From assembly GCF_036324505.1 (NCBI RefSeq), contig NC_086367.1, positions 19,394,578-19,458,577 on the forward strand: 64,000 nt of DNA. Reading direction: 5' to 3'. Below are positions 40,507-64,000 of the stretch, piece by piece (the stretch's first letter is position 1; each line of letters begins with the position of its first letter). Below the pieces are notes generated by a model. The model made no database searches and was not told the DNA's origin. It was given only the letters and a program-made list of their open reading frames with translations. The DNA is from Eleginops maclovinus. Taxonomy: Eukaryota; Chordata; Actinopteri; Perciformes; Eleginopidae. The position numbers were made by a program, and so were the translations under genes.

Positions 40507-42850
40507 AATTAATAATAAGTACAAGGCTTGATCCTTATTGAAGCAGCTCATTCAGAATCAATATACAATCACTGCTGGGGTGAAGCAACACTCCAGTAAA
40601 AAACAACCAGCATGAGGTCGCTGTTGGAAAGGCGAGGATTTACACTGGATGGTCTTTCGTTTTTACCAACATCTGGAAAGTTGTTTCCGTGCCGTTTTTT
40701 GGTAGAAATGTCAATCAGTTTTCAATCAAATGAGTCAGACGTGCGACCGTTATAAAATCTGGCCATGTTTGCACTCGGATAGGAGTAGTGTGATATATTT
40801 TTTTAAATATATATATATTATATATATGTGTAGTTTTGAAAAACAACGAGGGAAAATGAATGTTGCTATTTTTGTAGAACATGATGACTGTTTAATACTG
40901 ACACTTTTTATTATCGGGCCTAATCAGTTGTGATTGAAAGGCAAAAAAAAGGGTGCTAATGATAATCATCGGTTGTAGAGAACCTCCTGGCATTTATGCA
41001 CGCATGGCAGGGAAGTGCAAGTCACAGTAACTATTTTATATAAAAACTGTTCATTTATTACTGAACACACTCGGATATAAAGACTAGAAAGAACCTGTAT
41101 TGTTTTAGAAATAGAATAGAAACAGAATTTTGATTAATGCCATAAATCAACTTGTAAGGATTGCACATCAAGTCATGTTTTCAAGACGAAGCACTTGGAT
41201 TTATAGAAACCGTGTACAGCACTTACGTTCACACCTAGGGAGTCGTTTAATATACAAATGTCTATATGTTCCTTCTGCTAAAATCAGATCTTTTCCATTC
41301 CAGGGTAAAGGTCTAAAGTCCCTTCCTACTGTGTGCACCTTCTTCATTTTCTCCCCAAAAAAGCCAGTTTGTAGATATGGTCTCCTGTGAGCGGGGGCTT
41401 GTATGTCTCTAAAGACACATCACCAGTGGCAATCAGTAAAGAAACACTCAAGGCAAAGGGGAGAAAACGAGGGTAAATATGTGTTTCCACTGTAAATATT
41501 TGCATATTTACGGTATATGCCTACATGTAGAAGTGATTTTATTGTGCAGCACACGTTGCTTCAGTATATCCTGTTAATTGCATACATTTTAACTGTTGAA
41601 AGAAAACAGAACGTTATTCTAAAACGCTAAATGCTTTTTCATAAAATGATTCAGCATAGCATGCTTTAGTTTTACAAGGTACATTATGACACCGATAAAC
41701 AGGCGGATGAAACACTTCAAATGGCCTTTTTCCAGAGAATTACCCTCAATATTAATGTGGTTTGTAAATATTGTAAGCACTAAACAATATTGTATCATGA
41801 TATATAATGTACAATAATGACAATGTGCGTGATGTAGAAGGATGAAGCTGTATTACAATGATGTAGGCACTTACTTAACTACATATTCAACTGGAAAGAG
41901 GCCGGTGTTACCTCTGCATGTTTTCAGGTGTTCATGCTAATTGCAATATAAGACTCATCAACTTTGTTTAGAGATGTCCTGGAGGTGCAAAGTAGGCCTG
42001 TTTTTATAGCAATTATTTCTAAAGGTAATATGCCAAAGTCACCTTTTAAAGAAAGTAATATAGTAATCAAAGTAATATATTTTAATTCATATATTTTATA
42101 TTAACAAGAATCTATTTGCTAATTGTTTTTGAATCAACAGGGTATTTACTATAATGATAATATATTGGCTGTCAGTTTTTCCTATACTTTTGTCTGTGAC
42201 TGGGCAGACCACCATGCAGAGAATAACTTGACTTCTATAATTCAAATTGCCCAAGTATCAGCACTCTGTATGGCCCGGCTTTTTTCAATTCATCCGTTAT
42301 CGGTCTATATTTTTCCATAGAAATGTTGTCCTATGTGTGTGTACCCTTTTAGCTGTCTACGTTTGTGTCATTTTATCATGAAAACTAAAAGATAATGTTT
42401 TTAAAAGCACCATTTTTAGGTCAGTGGATCAATCGAAGTCCAATGTTTAATGTATCTGTTATTCAATTGGGGGTCAGATTGTTTTTACTAAAGTGTAGGG
42501 CTAGAATCAGACGAGGTTTCCACATATTTAGAGTAGTCGTTTCACTAAAACTGGTGTATCAGTGTTTGATTCTGTTAACACATTGACTTCATCCCCCATA
42601 AATACTTAGGTCTGATTTGGTTGAATGTGATGTTAGGGTTTTGTATTTACTCGTGTAGATTTGGGGACTGGTTTGCACTGCAAAAATAATTAACAAAATC
42701 AATCAATCACCCCGAAAGGCAGCTGAAATCTTTGTTAATGAGGACTGAAACTCGAGTCAGGCAGCAGCCCCCCCCCGTAATATAGTAATCAGCACTTGTA
42801 AACAAAGTGTATTTTATCAGAACTTATAGACTATTATGAATAAATAATGA
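40507..42850 (+). other. asxl2: Probable asxl2 3' UTR
   Basis: AT-rich and without coding features, including an AT dinucleotide stretch near 40802-40827. AATAAA at 42839-42844 is a plausible polyadenylation site, which gives a UTR of about 2.3 kb. Shorter forms may use earlier signals. The extent is inferred. Confidence 0.45.
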
Positions 42851-43198
42851 AAAGAGAAAGATTTTGTCTGTGTTTTCTGTTGGTCGTCACACATGGTACT
42901 CTATGGAAACAGTTGTATAGAGTCTTCTGTGTGTGATGTTATCAGGGTTGGCACTGTGGTTCTGGAAGTTCTTGTCTGTGTCAACAAACATCCAAACTGA
43001 GCTTTAAATGATGTTGTGTGCACTACTAACAATCTTGAAACTACAACACTTTTAGATTCTGGCTGAGACCCTGGACTGGGTGAGTTTTGCAATATTTGTC
43101 CAGGGTTTTGTTTAAACCAGCATTTGAAAGTTTTGGACATGTTTTCAATGGCATGGTTATATTTTAGGGCTGTTCACCTTGATGAATAAGCAAAAGGA

Positions 43199-43311
43199 TA
43201 GATAGAAGCCCTCTTTATTAGTCACATACATGCACACAGCAGAGCACACACAGTGAAATTAGTCCTCTGCATTTAACCCATCCTAGTACTAGGAGCAGTT
43301 AGACAAACATG
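43199..43311. mobile_element. Dispersed repeat fragment
   Basis: Text CTTTATTAGTCACATACATG, then CAGTGAAATTAGTCCTCTGC and ATTTAACCCATCCTAGTACT. I know this as a frequent interspersed fish repeat; the class was not determined and no search was run. Confidence 0.55.
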
Positions 43312-43619
43312 TGACATATTCATGTTAAAAAATAAGACAATGGCAAGAGTTGTGTTTGGAAACAATAAGGACTTAAAATACAGAAAATAAACTTGAGGGA
43401 TTAAATAATACTACACAGGTGCTAGTGTTGCATTATGGGAAATGTATGGTTCATTGTTTAGCAGATTGAATCATAAATACTATGTAAAATATGTTCTTTT
43501 GAATCCACCAACTTCAAGAACGTGAAATATTGAATCACTGGAGTTTTCCTCTGATTTAATTGAATCTGTTTCTTCTCTCATCTCCTCTATAATGCTGAGG
43601 ATCATAACTCAACGCAGCA

Positions 43620-43928
43620 ATGGTAGTAGTGCGTGCGCCTTTAACCAGCGTGCGTGCGCACACTCGTAAAGTGTAGTAGTGTCCGCGCATGGCAGCTCGT
43701 TCCCTCCTGCGCGCTGCTCTGCCGTCCTCTGCCGCTGGGTCTCTGCTGGTGATGCCGAGCGGAGCGGGGCGCCTGTTCGTTTCTCTGTGCGGCTACAACC
43801 GCAGTTCGCAAGATTGAAGCCGGATGAGACAGAGGAGGAGGGTGAAATATGAAGCTGGATCACCGGAGCCGCGTCTCATCGCCCGGACAGCTGTAACGTC
43901 GGCGGACACACGCGTGGATTCATCAAAG
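43620..43928 (+). promoter_or_regulatory. dtnb: dtnb promoter and first (non-coding) exon
   Basis: GC- and CpG-rich island with NRF1-like GCGTGCGCAC and GCGCATG motifs. A strong donor after ATTCATCAAAG (GTGAGA, exon end 43928) suggests a first exon. It contains an upstream ORF beginning at ATG 43824 that stays open for 35 codons to the donor. The dtnb protein starts only in the exon at 47816. Confidence 0.55.
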
Positions 43929-46151
43929 GTGAGATGTGCGGCTGTGGATCTGGGAGGAAATATCCTCCTTATTCACCCTGGAATCCTTATCCTCCACATC
44001 TGATGCCGATGATGATGATGGTGATGATGATGCTCTAAACGCAACCTGCGTGATTTTCCTCCGTTTAAGGCCAGCTCTTCTTATGAATCTGTAGAGACAG
44101 CAGTGAGAAATAGAAAGATGCAGGATTGCCATTGTTTGTTATGCCAACATTTTCTGTAGGCATCACGACACACCGTTCCCATTGCGGAAATAAGGTAAAT
44201 AGGCAGTTAAATCACCAATGTGGCTGCGGTGGTGCTCCCCCGTCGCTTTGAAAGTGATTTTTAAGTGTTGCAGGGATGCTCACCGTGAGAAATGAGGCTT
44301 GTAGAAGTGGATGATATCAGCGGAAGGGAGGTACTGCAGTAGCCCAGTCCTTATGTTGACTCGCGTCAAAGGATGTTGTCATTAGCTCGCAGCTGAAGGT
44401 GCGGTTACAGTAAAATGCACCTTTACGGGATTATAATCATAACCACACTGTTTTACTGTTCAAAAAAAGGGAGGAAATCAAAATGATTATGAGCTAAATA
44501 TTAATCATGTGCCACTGAGAGGAGTAGAAAGCCCCTGAATGCGGAGCTTCATCACACTGCTGCTCTGTGAATTCATTTTCTCCATGAATTATTAAGAACT
44601 TGTCTCTGCTTCCTCATCTAACCTGGAATGATCAGCTCCTGCATTAAAGCTGTTTCGTTTGCTGCCATGCACTGCTTTACATGTTTTCCCCCCAAACATT
44701 TCCTGCCAATGTAAGGCCTGAGTTGCCTACTCATGGATTTCTGCAGTTACTTCACAGGCGGAATATTTACAATGAACCATTGTGTTGTTTTGCTGACATG
44801 TGTCTGTTGGGTCTCCCACTGCATAGCTAATGTTTTCTTCCCTTTGCCCCCAGAGTGCAGCAGGGCTCCTCTGACACATTAAACCTGAAATTACAGTGTG
44901 TGTTGCAGGACGACATTTAATCTGTAATTAGGCTGACCAAGTGTTTTTAACGGCCTTAAAAAACCTTTAATCCACTCTGAGTTTTTGACAGGATTTGCAC
45001 TGAGCTAAAAATAGTCATAATATTGCTTCAGAGCAGTGAAAATGCTTCTTCTTTTAGCATATAGCTCTTTATTGCTTTATATATTGTCTTAGATTGCAGC
45101 CATATGATGCAAATAGTTGATCAGATACACAACAACAAACTATCATTTCAGTTTCTCTCTTTCTTGAATCGTCAAGTCAATATTTTTTGGATTGTTGTCA
45201 AGAAAAAGACACTTAAAGATGTCACCTTGAGCTCTGGGGAGAAATGGTGATGGATGGGAATGAGTGTAACTAAAGGCTGTTTTCAGTGAATTGTTTTGTC
45301 CTTTAAAGTGTCAGAAAATAGTGAGAAATGAACTCACTAAAGCCCAAGGGGATGTCCTCAAATGTCTTGGTCAACACCACGTAATATTACATTGACCCGT
45401 CCTTATGAAAACACATTTCTCACAAGTGTGAAGCTACAACTAGCACGTCCGTCATTTTTGCTTAATGACAAATATGATTATTATTTTCGGGCCAGAGAGG
45501 GCCTTTATTTTATAGATGCAGTGTTGAAAAGGGGGGACAGAAGGGATGACATTGCCAAAATACTTCTGCAGGCCGGAGTCGAACCTGTCTACTTGGAGTT
45601 ATTTTCTAGTTCTATATATAAATATAGAGAAGAATCCTGCCTGCCTGGAGATTTCCTCAGGGCCGCAGAACCTTCCCTTGTTGCTCTGCTGGTCAGTGAA
45701 CGCCCCCTGGTCAGTGAACACACCCCTTGTGTACATGCACCCGGGCATGTTGGGGGCTTTAGGTCCGAGGCTTCTCCCTCATTGGTCGGCCGTAATGTGC
45801 TGTGTGTCCGCGGTCTTCTTTAAGTGCTTCCTTTGCAGCTTTCGGCCGGTGTCATTAGCCCACAGGATGCAGTCACTGTGAGCGGGATGTCACGGAGAAT
45901 CATCATTTGCACAGACCACGGGCGCTGGAGTGTTCCCCAGCCAGCTCACCAATATCTCTACAGGAAGAGAGGGAGGGGAAACAAAAGCACAAATGGAGAG
46001 TTAATTAAGTCCTTGAAGGAGGGAGAGAGGGGATGTGTTAATTAGTTATTCAGAAGTCAACTACATTTTGTCAGCGTTTAATTGCTCAGCTCTCGTGGTG
46101 AGATCAAGTCATAGAGGCTCACTCACTAACGCTTTCCAATTTTCTTCACAG
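43929..46151 (+). other. dtnb 5' intron
   Basis: No exon was confirmed. A 153-codon open frame at 45362-45823 lacks any recognisable domain. Confidence 0.5.
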
Positions 46152-46198
46152 GGCCGACATTAAGGGCTTCTCTCTGTTTGACACTCAGCCAGCCACAG
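46152..46198 (+). other. Candidate 47-base 5' UTR exon of dtnb
   Basis: The acceptor CCAATTTTCTTCACAG and donor CACAGGTAAAT are both strong and 47 bases apart. Spliced after the 43928 donor, it brings a TAA four codons into the exon and closes the upstream ORF. No protein homology is expected. Existence rests only on splice signals. Confidence 0.35.
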
Positions 46199-47814
46199 GT
46201 AAATATTAAGATCCTAAATGACTGTATGCGGTAAAATAAATAGTGCATCTGTCCTGTGAAGTTTATAATGTACTTTACCACATATTTACACCACTCTTAT
46301 TTTGATACTACAATAAAATGCTGTCATTTCATAAGAACTCAAGGTTATTTCACTCTGAAAGAGCAAAGTCTCGCTCTGTTCAAGAAACGCGTCACCTGAA
46401 GAAAAGACTACAACATTAAACACCCTGATGACACGTATTGAAGACACGTAGAATCAATATTTTAATAAATAAAATAAGGACACCTGTATTGTTTCAAAGA
46501 AATGTGCCTTCAACAAGTATGAGAGCTGTGTTGAAACAGGAACAAGGAATCGTCTTTGAAAACTCGAGTCGACCCTGAATCAGGTGTCAGAACAAAAGTT
46601 TGAATTGTTCTAAAGATGCAATAGAAGTCTTGGGTATAAAAGAGATGAGTATGTTTCTGTTCTTTCTCCTGAAGATGAGAAATGTATATATTCTGCCTTG
46701 TGATGTAATACACGGCTGCATTATAAACCTCTTTTATATTATTTATCCGAGCAGCTGATTTGTCAACACACTTTAAATGAATTGCAATAACCAAGCACTT
46801 AACCTCCTCTGTAAAACCACATGTTAGTTTACTTGTTTCTCTTCAGGCTGTGATGTGATGTGATACTCAGTGGGCTTTAGTTTTTCTAGCTACTTTCCCG
46901 TGTTTAAAGACTTGAAGCTAAACTAATCTAATCAGCTGCTGCCTGTGGTTTCATATTTAGCGTACAGACATGAGAGTGGTATCTTTTCTTCTCACTCCTG
47001 GCGATAAAGCAAAGGAGTTTTTCCCCAAAATGTTGATATTTTGCTTTATCTAAAAGTCACATCTTGTCGCAGTAAATCGTTTTAGTTGCCACCGAGCACC
47101 CACTCAACACTGTAACTGAGCCAAGAAAGCTTGAGTTAGTGACATTTTAAATTAAAAATTAAAAATAATAAAAACAACAAAACAAAAATAAATAATAAAT
47201 AAAAATAAAAATAAAAAAAAATAGAAAATAAATAAATTTAAAAAACAAAACAAAAATAAATAAAAAAACCTTCAAATATTTCTAGCAATTCAAAAAGTAA
47301 ATAAAGTGAAACGAATTGAGAGTTCAGTTTCAATATTACGAATGCTTTTCAGAGTCTTTCAAAGTAAGGATATATTTGTGTAGCCCTAAAGAAATCTGTT
47401 AATTTCATCTCTAGAATAAACGCTGAACCAAAGCCATATTTTTTTTTTTTACAGTGGAGTGTTTAGCCGCAGTGATGACTAATACAGTCCTTCATGTACA
47501 GGGTCAATAATAAAGATGAAAAAAAATATTGTGTCCTGCTGTTACACCAGTGTTCAAAAGCTGAGCACATAAAACGCTCAGTACTGGTCACAGAAAGACC
47601 ATATCGTCTTAATTAAAAAGAAGATTATGAGATTTAGGTTATCATTTATGTTCAGTCTTCACAGAAAATGATACAGAATTGTGTTAAATATTTTCTTCAG
47701 CTGCCCTAATTATATCTATTATTAATAATCTTCACTTGTACGGTTTCTGGACAATAAAGAGAGCCGTGTTATTAACAGTAAGCATTTCACGCTCTGCTGT
47801 TTGACGTGCCACAG
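46199..47814 (+). other. dtnb 5' intron, second part
   Basis: AT-rich intron with an A-rich low-complexity tract at 47148-47268. No other feature. Confidence 0.5.
47148..47268. repeat. A-rich low-complexity tract
   Basis: About 120 bases of mostly A with AAATA and AAACA blocks. It could be an old poly(A) tail of a retroelement, but no element body was recognised beside it. Confidence 0.8.
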
Positions 47815-47815
47815 G

Positions 47816-60100
<12,285 letters not shown>

Positions 60101-63100
60101 GTAAGCACCAAGGCATAAAGCACAAGTCTTTTTTACTTGAAGATATTTTTCCACAGAATGAGCTTCTTAAAGATGCTAAATGTCACTTTGCGTTACACAC
60201 ATGCAAAACTGTGCTATTTGAATCCTTCGGAATTCACTCTGAGCTCAGAATAGGTGTTGGATCACCAGTGGAAACAGCGTGTAAAGTTTTTTGTTCCCTC
60301 ACACACGTTTTTGCATTCGAGCAGCATGCCCTTGCGAGTGTATTTTTAGAGAAAGATTTGTTACGCTGTTGTGAGGAATAAGTGAGCACTCCTACTTAAA
60401 GGCTTGATTTGACAAATAGATCATGATAGAACTGGAGCCTGATCATGAAAGCAGAAAGCAGGCGAGGGCGTAAAAGCAGCCTAATTGTCTTCTCCTTTCA
60501 TCCTCTCAGTTAGAGGCCAGCTCTATTATTATTTACTCACAGTGCTAATGAACCATTGTGGTTATGAATTACAATGGAGAGCACTTTGAAGCAGCTTTAA
60601 TGCATCTGTCCTGCAAATCTGTGCTGGGTGGATGTTCCATCTGTGTACGGTATCCCTCTCTCACATCTTTACGGCAATTTCTGTTTGCAAGATGGGACTG
60701 TTAGGGACTCAGGACTTCACACAGCACATTAGCAAGGAGGACACGTCACTGTCTGGTGTGCAGAAAGAATAGAAGTGTGCACATCAACCCGGTTTAAGAT
60801 CAGGTGTTTGATTCAAATCCAGACAGAGGCTTTGATAAAGAGTTCAGAAAGAGCTTCAATGAGGGCTGGGGCTTTTGATTTCTCATTGTTGCTCTTCTGG
60901 GACCTCTGCAGGGAAGGGCGGCAATGAAAAAAAATGTCCACAGCAGTATGACTGAACTTTAAATGAGTATTAGAGATCATGCCGATATCCCTTAACTTCT
61001 CTCTTTCATTACAAATATAATTATCTAACCTTGCTGGAAGATTTCTGTGTTTGGTGAAATGAGATGCTCACAATCGATGCGAGATTACATTTCTTGCAGA
61101 GATGAACATTTTGTGCAGTTCAGTCTCGTCTCACAGGGCTGACAGTATCAAGATTAGGGCGAATTTAAGGGAAGCTGACAGGATAGGGACACTCGAGGCG
61201 GTAAGCGATACCTTGCAGCCAAACCCGTGGAGGTCAGTGAAGGCATCACGTGTGGCGGCACGTACAAGAGCAAGACAACGCTCTCCTGAGGTTTCTCTAA
61301 CTGTGGCAGTGATGACGGATCCTGATAACCTTTGTCTTGACATTTTGGTCCGTGAGTCAGAGCTGCTTTGGGAAGATGTCATGCACGGAGGATGCTGTTG
61401 CCTTCGGGGCGGCATAACAACTACAAAGCTGCCATATTTAGGGCAGAATTTGCGCATTAAGCCACCATGACGCTTCCAAAATAGGTTGCGTTGAAAGTCA
61501 GCGTGGATAAGGTGGCGAGCGAGCGGGCTTCACTTAAGTTGCAGAGAACCGAAGGCCAGCAGACTCTCACTGTGTCACATTTGGTTTGTAAATATTAATC
61601 TATTAATATAATTACCCGGCACAAGAGCCTGCGAGTCAAACATGCTGCTGCTGAATAATGCAGAGCTGCTTGGGGATGTGAGTCAGTTCAAGAGGCTCAC
61701 ATTGAAACGGAGCAGCAGCGGTCGTGTCCTTGTTTTTGACCCTTTCACAGACTCAGAGAAAAAACACATTAATGATCGTGTGTCGGTGCACAGTTAAAAC
61801 TGAAGGCTCTGTGTGTGAGGAATGGAGGGTGCTGTGCTCTCAGCCTCCATCACAGTCTGCTCTCTGATACCAGCTGCTCTGCTGACTTGGCACCATCCCT
61901 CCCTCTTCTCCGTCTCTCTCTCACAGACAATTGCTCACCACGAGCTCGTCCTCCAAGGGCAAACCGCAATTTATTACCTGTTAGTCATGCAGAACCACGG
62001 CGACAGAAGATAAAAGAAAAAAAGAAAATGCTGTCTCGAGCTTGACGAGTTTCAATTCAGAGTCAGTGAGAATTCACCAAATGTGAGTCAGTGTGGAAAC
62101 GCAGCAGATTGTCTTTCTATCAGGAGCTGTCATAGTTATTACTATAAACTCCGAAAAAATGTTGTACTTTGAGGGAGACTTGCTTTACGTGAACATTAGA
62201 TTAAATCATTTTTGCGGTTTTCCCTCTCCTGTAATGAGTTGTATAGCTTTGTGTGCATGTAAATGTTCTGTAAAGCTAAAATCCCAAAGTTAAGAGGGTT
62301 TCTCCCTCCTGAAACTCCTCCATTGGGCTCCTTTGTTTATTCCTCTAACATAGTGACATCACAATTGCACGTCTATTGGCTATCGCTCAAACTCATTGTA
62401 TGTGTTAGGTTAAGGGGCGGGACATATTTAAGCGATTTACCAATCACAACAGTGTAGTATTGTTGGCACTATATAGCAATTAAACATTAGTAAAACAAAA
62501 TGGAGCATAAATGAATTATAGATAACAAATATTTCCACATGGTGAGGTAACATGAGGCCAAGCATTGCAGTGGTGATAAAAAATAAAAGAGTCAGCACAA
62601 TAACTGAGTGAATGTCAATGGAATAGATTGTACGAAAAGATGAGATGAAGATCATGGCCGATTTCCAAAGCAGTTTTAAAAGGTCATAATGACAGCTGAC
62701 ACCGAGGTGGAAAACCAGATCTGTGAACCCCTCACTAAAGAAATATCACAAGTTACAAAAGTTGAATGAGACAGAAACTGTTAGAGACGACTGTCAAGCT
62801 TTGTTACTTATAGTGTCAATAAGTCCATCCAACTTTGCAATGCAGAATATTGACGAGTAGAAAGAAGTGTAATATATCAGGCATCAGAGTAAGAAAGGAT
62901 ACAGCTGTTCATACGTTACAAGGACATTGATTTAATCCATGCTGACGGATTCTGTCTCCAGATGTTGATCCAATCTCGTCTGAAATCTCTGGTCTCTTAA
63001 AGTTTTGATGATCAGTCAAAGTACGATCAGGCCAATCAGAACACAGCGTTTGAAAAGCATAGCCTGTCATGTGTCTGACAGAAATAGAAGCAGTAGTGTC

Positions 63101-64000
63101 TGAGAAATAGCGTTTGAGTCGAAAATAAATTGGTGGTATCTTCAAACACGAGACAAAAATAAAAAGTATCCGGGAGAGATGCCAGCTCAGGAGGGCTTAG
63201 AGGCAAGCATCTATGTTCCAAACCTGGCACCACCTGATGGTCGGTGCCAGGTGGTGCCTGATGGAGCAGCTCCAATACTGATAGCTCAAAGATCCAGACA
63301 CATAGCCTGGCTCCAAACGACCTCATGGGGTCACAGTGTTTCCTGAGCCAACCCCGAGCAGCTCCCTGATGTCGTTAATGTATTTCTTCCATTTAACAAG
63401 AAACCTCAGGCTCTTGTCTACGCCTAACCTGAGATTGAGACTGTAAATTATTTAGAAAGTGTCTTATTTTACAAGACATTTCTTTTGAGTCAGGTGACAT
63501 TATCTTGGAACAAGTCGAGTGATCCGCAGAGTATTTTAAGATATCATCAAAGGGCTAATAAAACCCTTGAAACAGGCGAAGTAAGGAGCCGAGAACTCAA
63601 ATGATCTCATCACACAGGCAGCCTTTTTATCTGCTCTGAGGAGAGATAAGATTGTATTGCAATTGTGGATTAAAAAGGGCTGGTTTGCAGGGCCTGGGGT
63701 AGTCACGGTTGCAGGTTGTTGATGCAGTGGTGTGAAGCCAGATTGGGTTTAATGGCCTTAATCAACACTCACTCTCCACTCAGAGTGAGATAGAGCCCAG
63801 CACCATTTCAGCTCTCTGGCACTCTTCGTTGCAGATCACCTGCCGTGAAGGGACAGCATATGTCCAATCATCTGTCCGCACCATATGCCACACCCATGAT
63901 CGTTTAACGTCTCACGCCTTATTTGACATTTGATGATAGTGATGAAATGGTCAGAGCAGCCATTGGCACGGACATAAATGCACTTGGCATGCTGCATTCT
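60101..64000 (+). other. dtnb intron running off the window
   Basis: Follows the donor GTAAGC after PTPTK. I found no sequence like the next expected dystrobrevin exon. Open frames on both strands at 61102-61470 have no domain support; that GC-richer patch could be conserved non-coding DNA, but this is not shown. Confidence 0.5.
63224..63258. repeat. Overlapping inverted repeats (two alternative hairpins)
   Basis: CTGGCACC (63224-63231) pairs with GGTGCCAG (63243-63250). GGCACCACCTG (63226-63236) pairs with CAGGTGGTGCC (63248-63258). The arms overlap, so the two hairpins exclude each other. E-box halves CACCTG/CAGGTG lie in the arms. Confidence 0.8.

Noticed and set aside
45362..45823. 153-codon open frame in the dtnb 5' intron
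   Set aside because: No recognisable domain, no splice-compatible place in dystrobrevin and no promoter features; best explained as a chance open frame.
61102..61470. Overlapping open frames on both strands in the last dtnb intron
   Set aside because: No domain or splice support; an unusually GC-rich intron patch is enough to explain them.

Overview
This window is vertebrate nuclear DNA, almost certainly from a ray-finned (teleost) fish. It holds intron-containing genes with GT-AG introns, fish-type dispersed repeats and long microsatellites. Gene order hadha - kif3c - asxl2 - dtnb matches human 2p23 (DTNB-ASXL2-KIF3C-RAB10-GAREM2-HADHA-HADHB), with RAB10, GAREM2 and HADHB not seen here. The species cannot be named from sequence alone; a percomorph is a guess based on compact introns and repeat style.

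Layout. (1) 545-11500, minus strand: an MSK1-type kinase gene (rps6ka5-like), 14 coding exons visible, its 3' end beyond the left edge; exon 9 carries a one-base deletion. (2) 11501-12999: divergent intergenic region with NF-Y type CCAAT boxes facing each gene. (3) 13000-19587, plus: complete hadha, 20 coding exons, 763 codons, exactly the human length. (4) 20860-26247, plus: complete kif3c, 8 coding exons, 767 codons. (5) 26248-28580: kif3c 3' flank and a 46-bp tandem array broken by two dispersed elements. (6) 28581-40506, plus: asxl2, 13 coding exons including a 3-nt microexon, with a reading-frame break in the last exon, followed by a long 3' UTR. (7) from about 43.6 kb to beyond the right edge, plus: dtnb, nine coding exons visible, with a candidate extra 5' exon and a candidate internal promoter with its own coding first exon.

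How the genes relate: they are independent eukaryotic genes (stress-activated chromatin kinase, mitochondrial beta-oxidation, kinesin motor, Polycomb-associated chromatin regulator, dystrophin-complex scaffold), not a pathway cluster. The region is conserved synteny rather than an operon or defence island. I found no tRNA or rRNA gene, CRISPR array or prokaryotic system. All exon junction phases were checked by hand and agree, except for the two frame breaks (rps6ka5-like exon 9 and asxl2 exon 13). Both sit beside short homopolymers and may be assembly errors.
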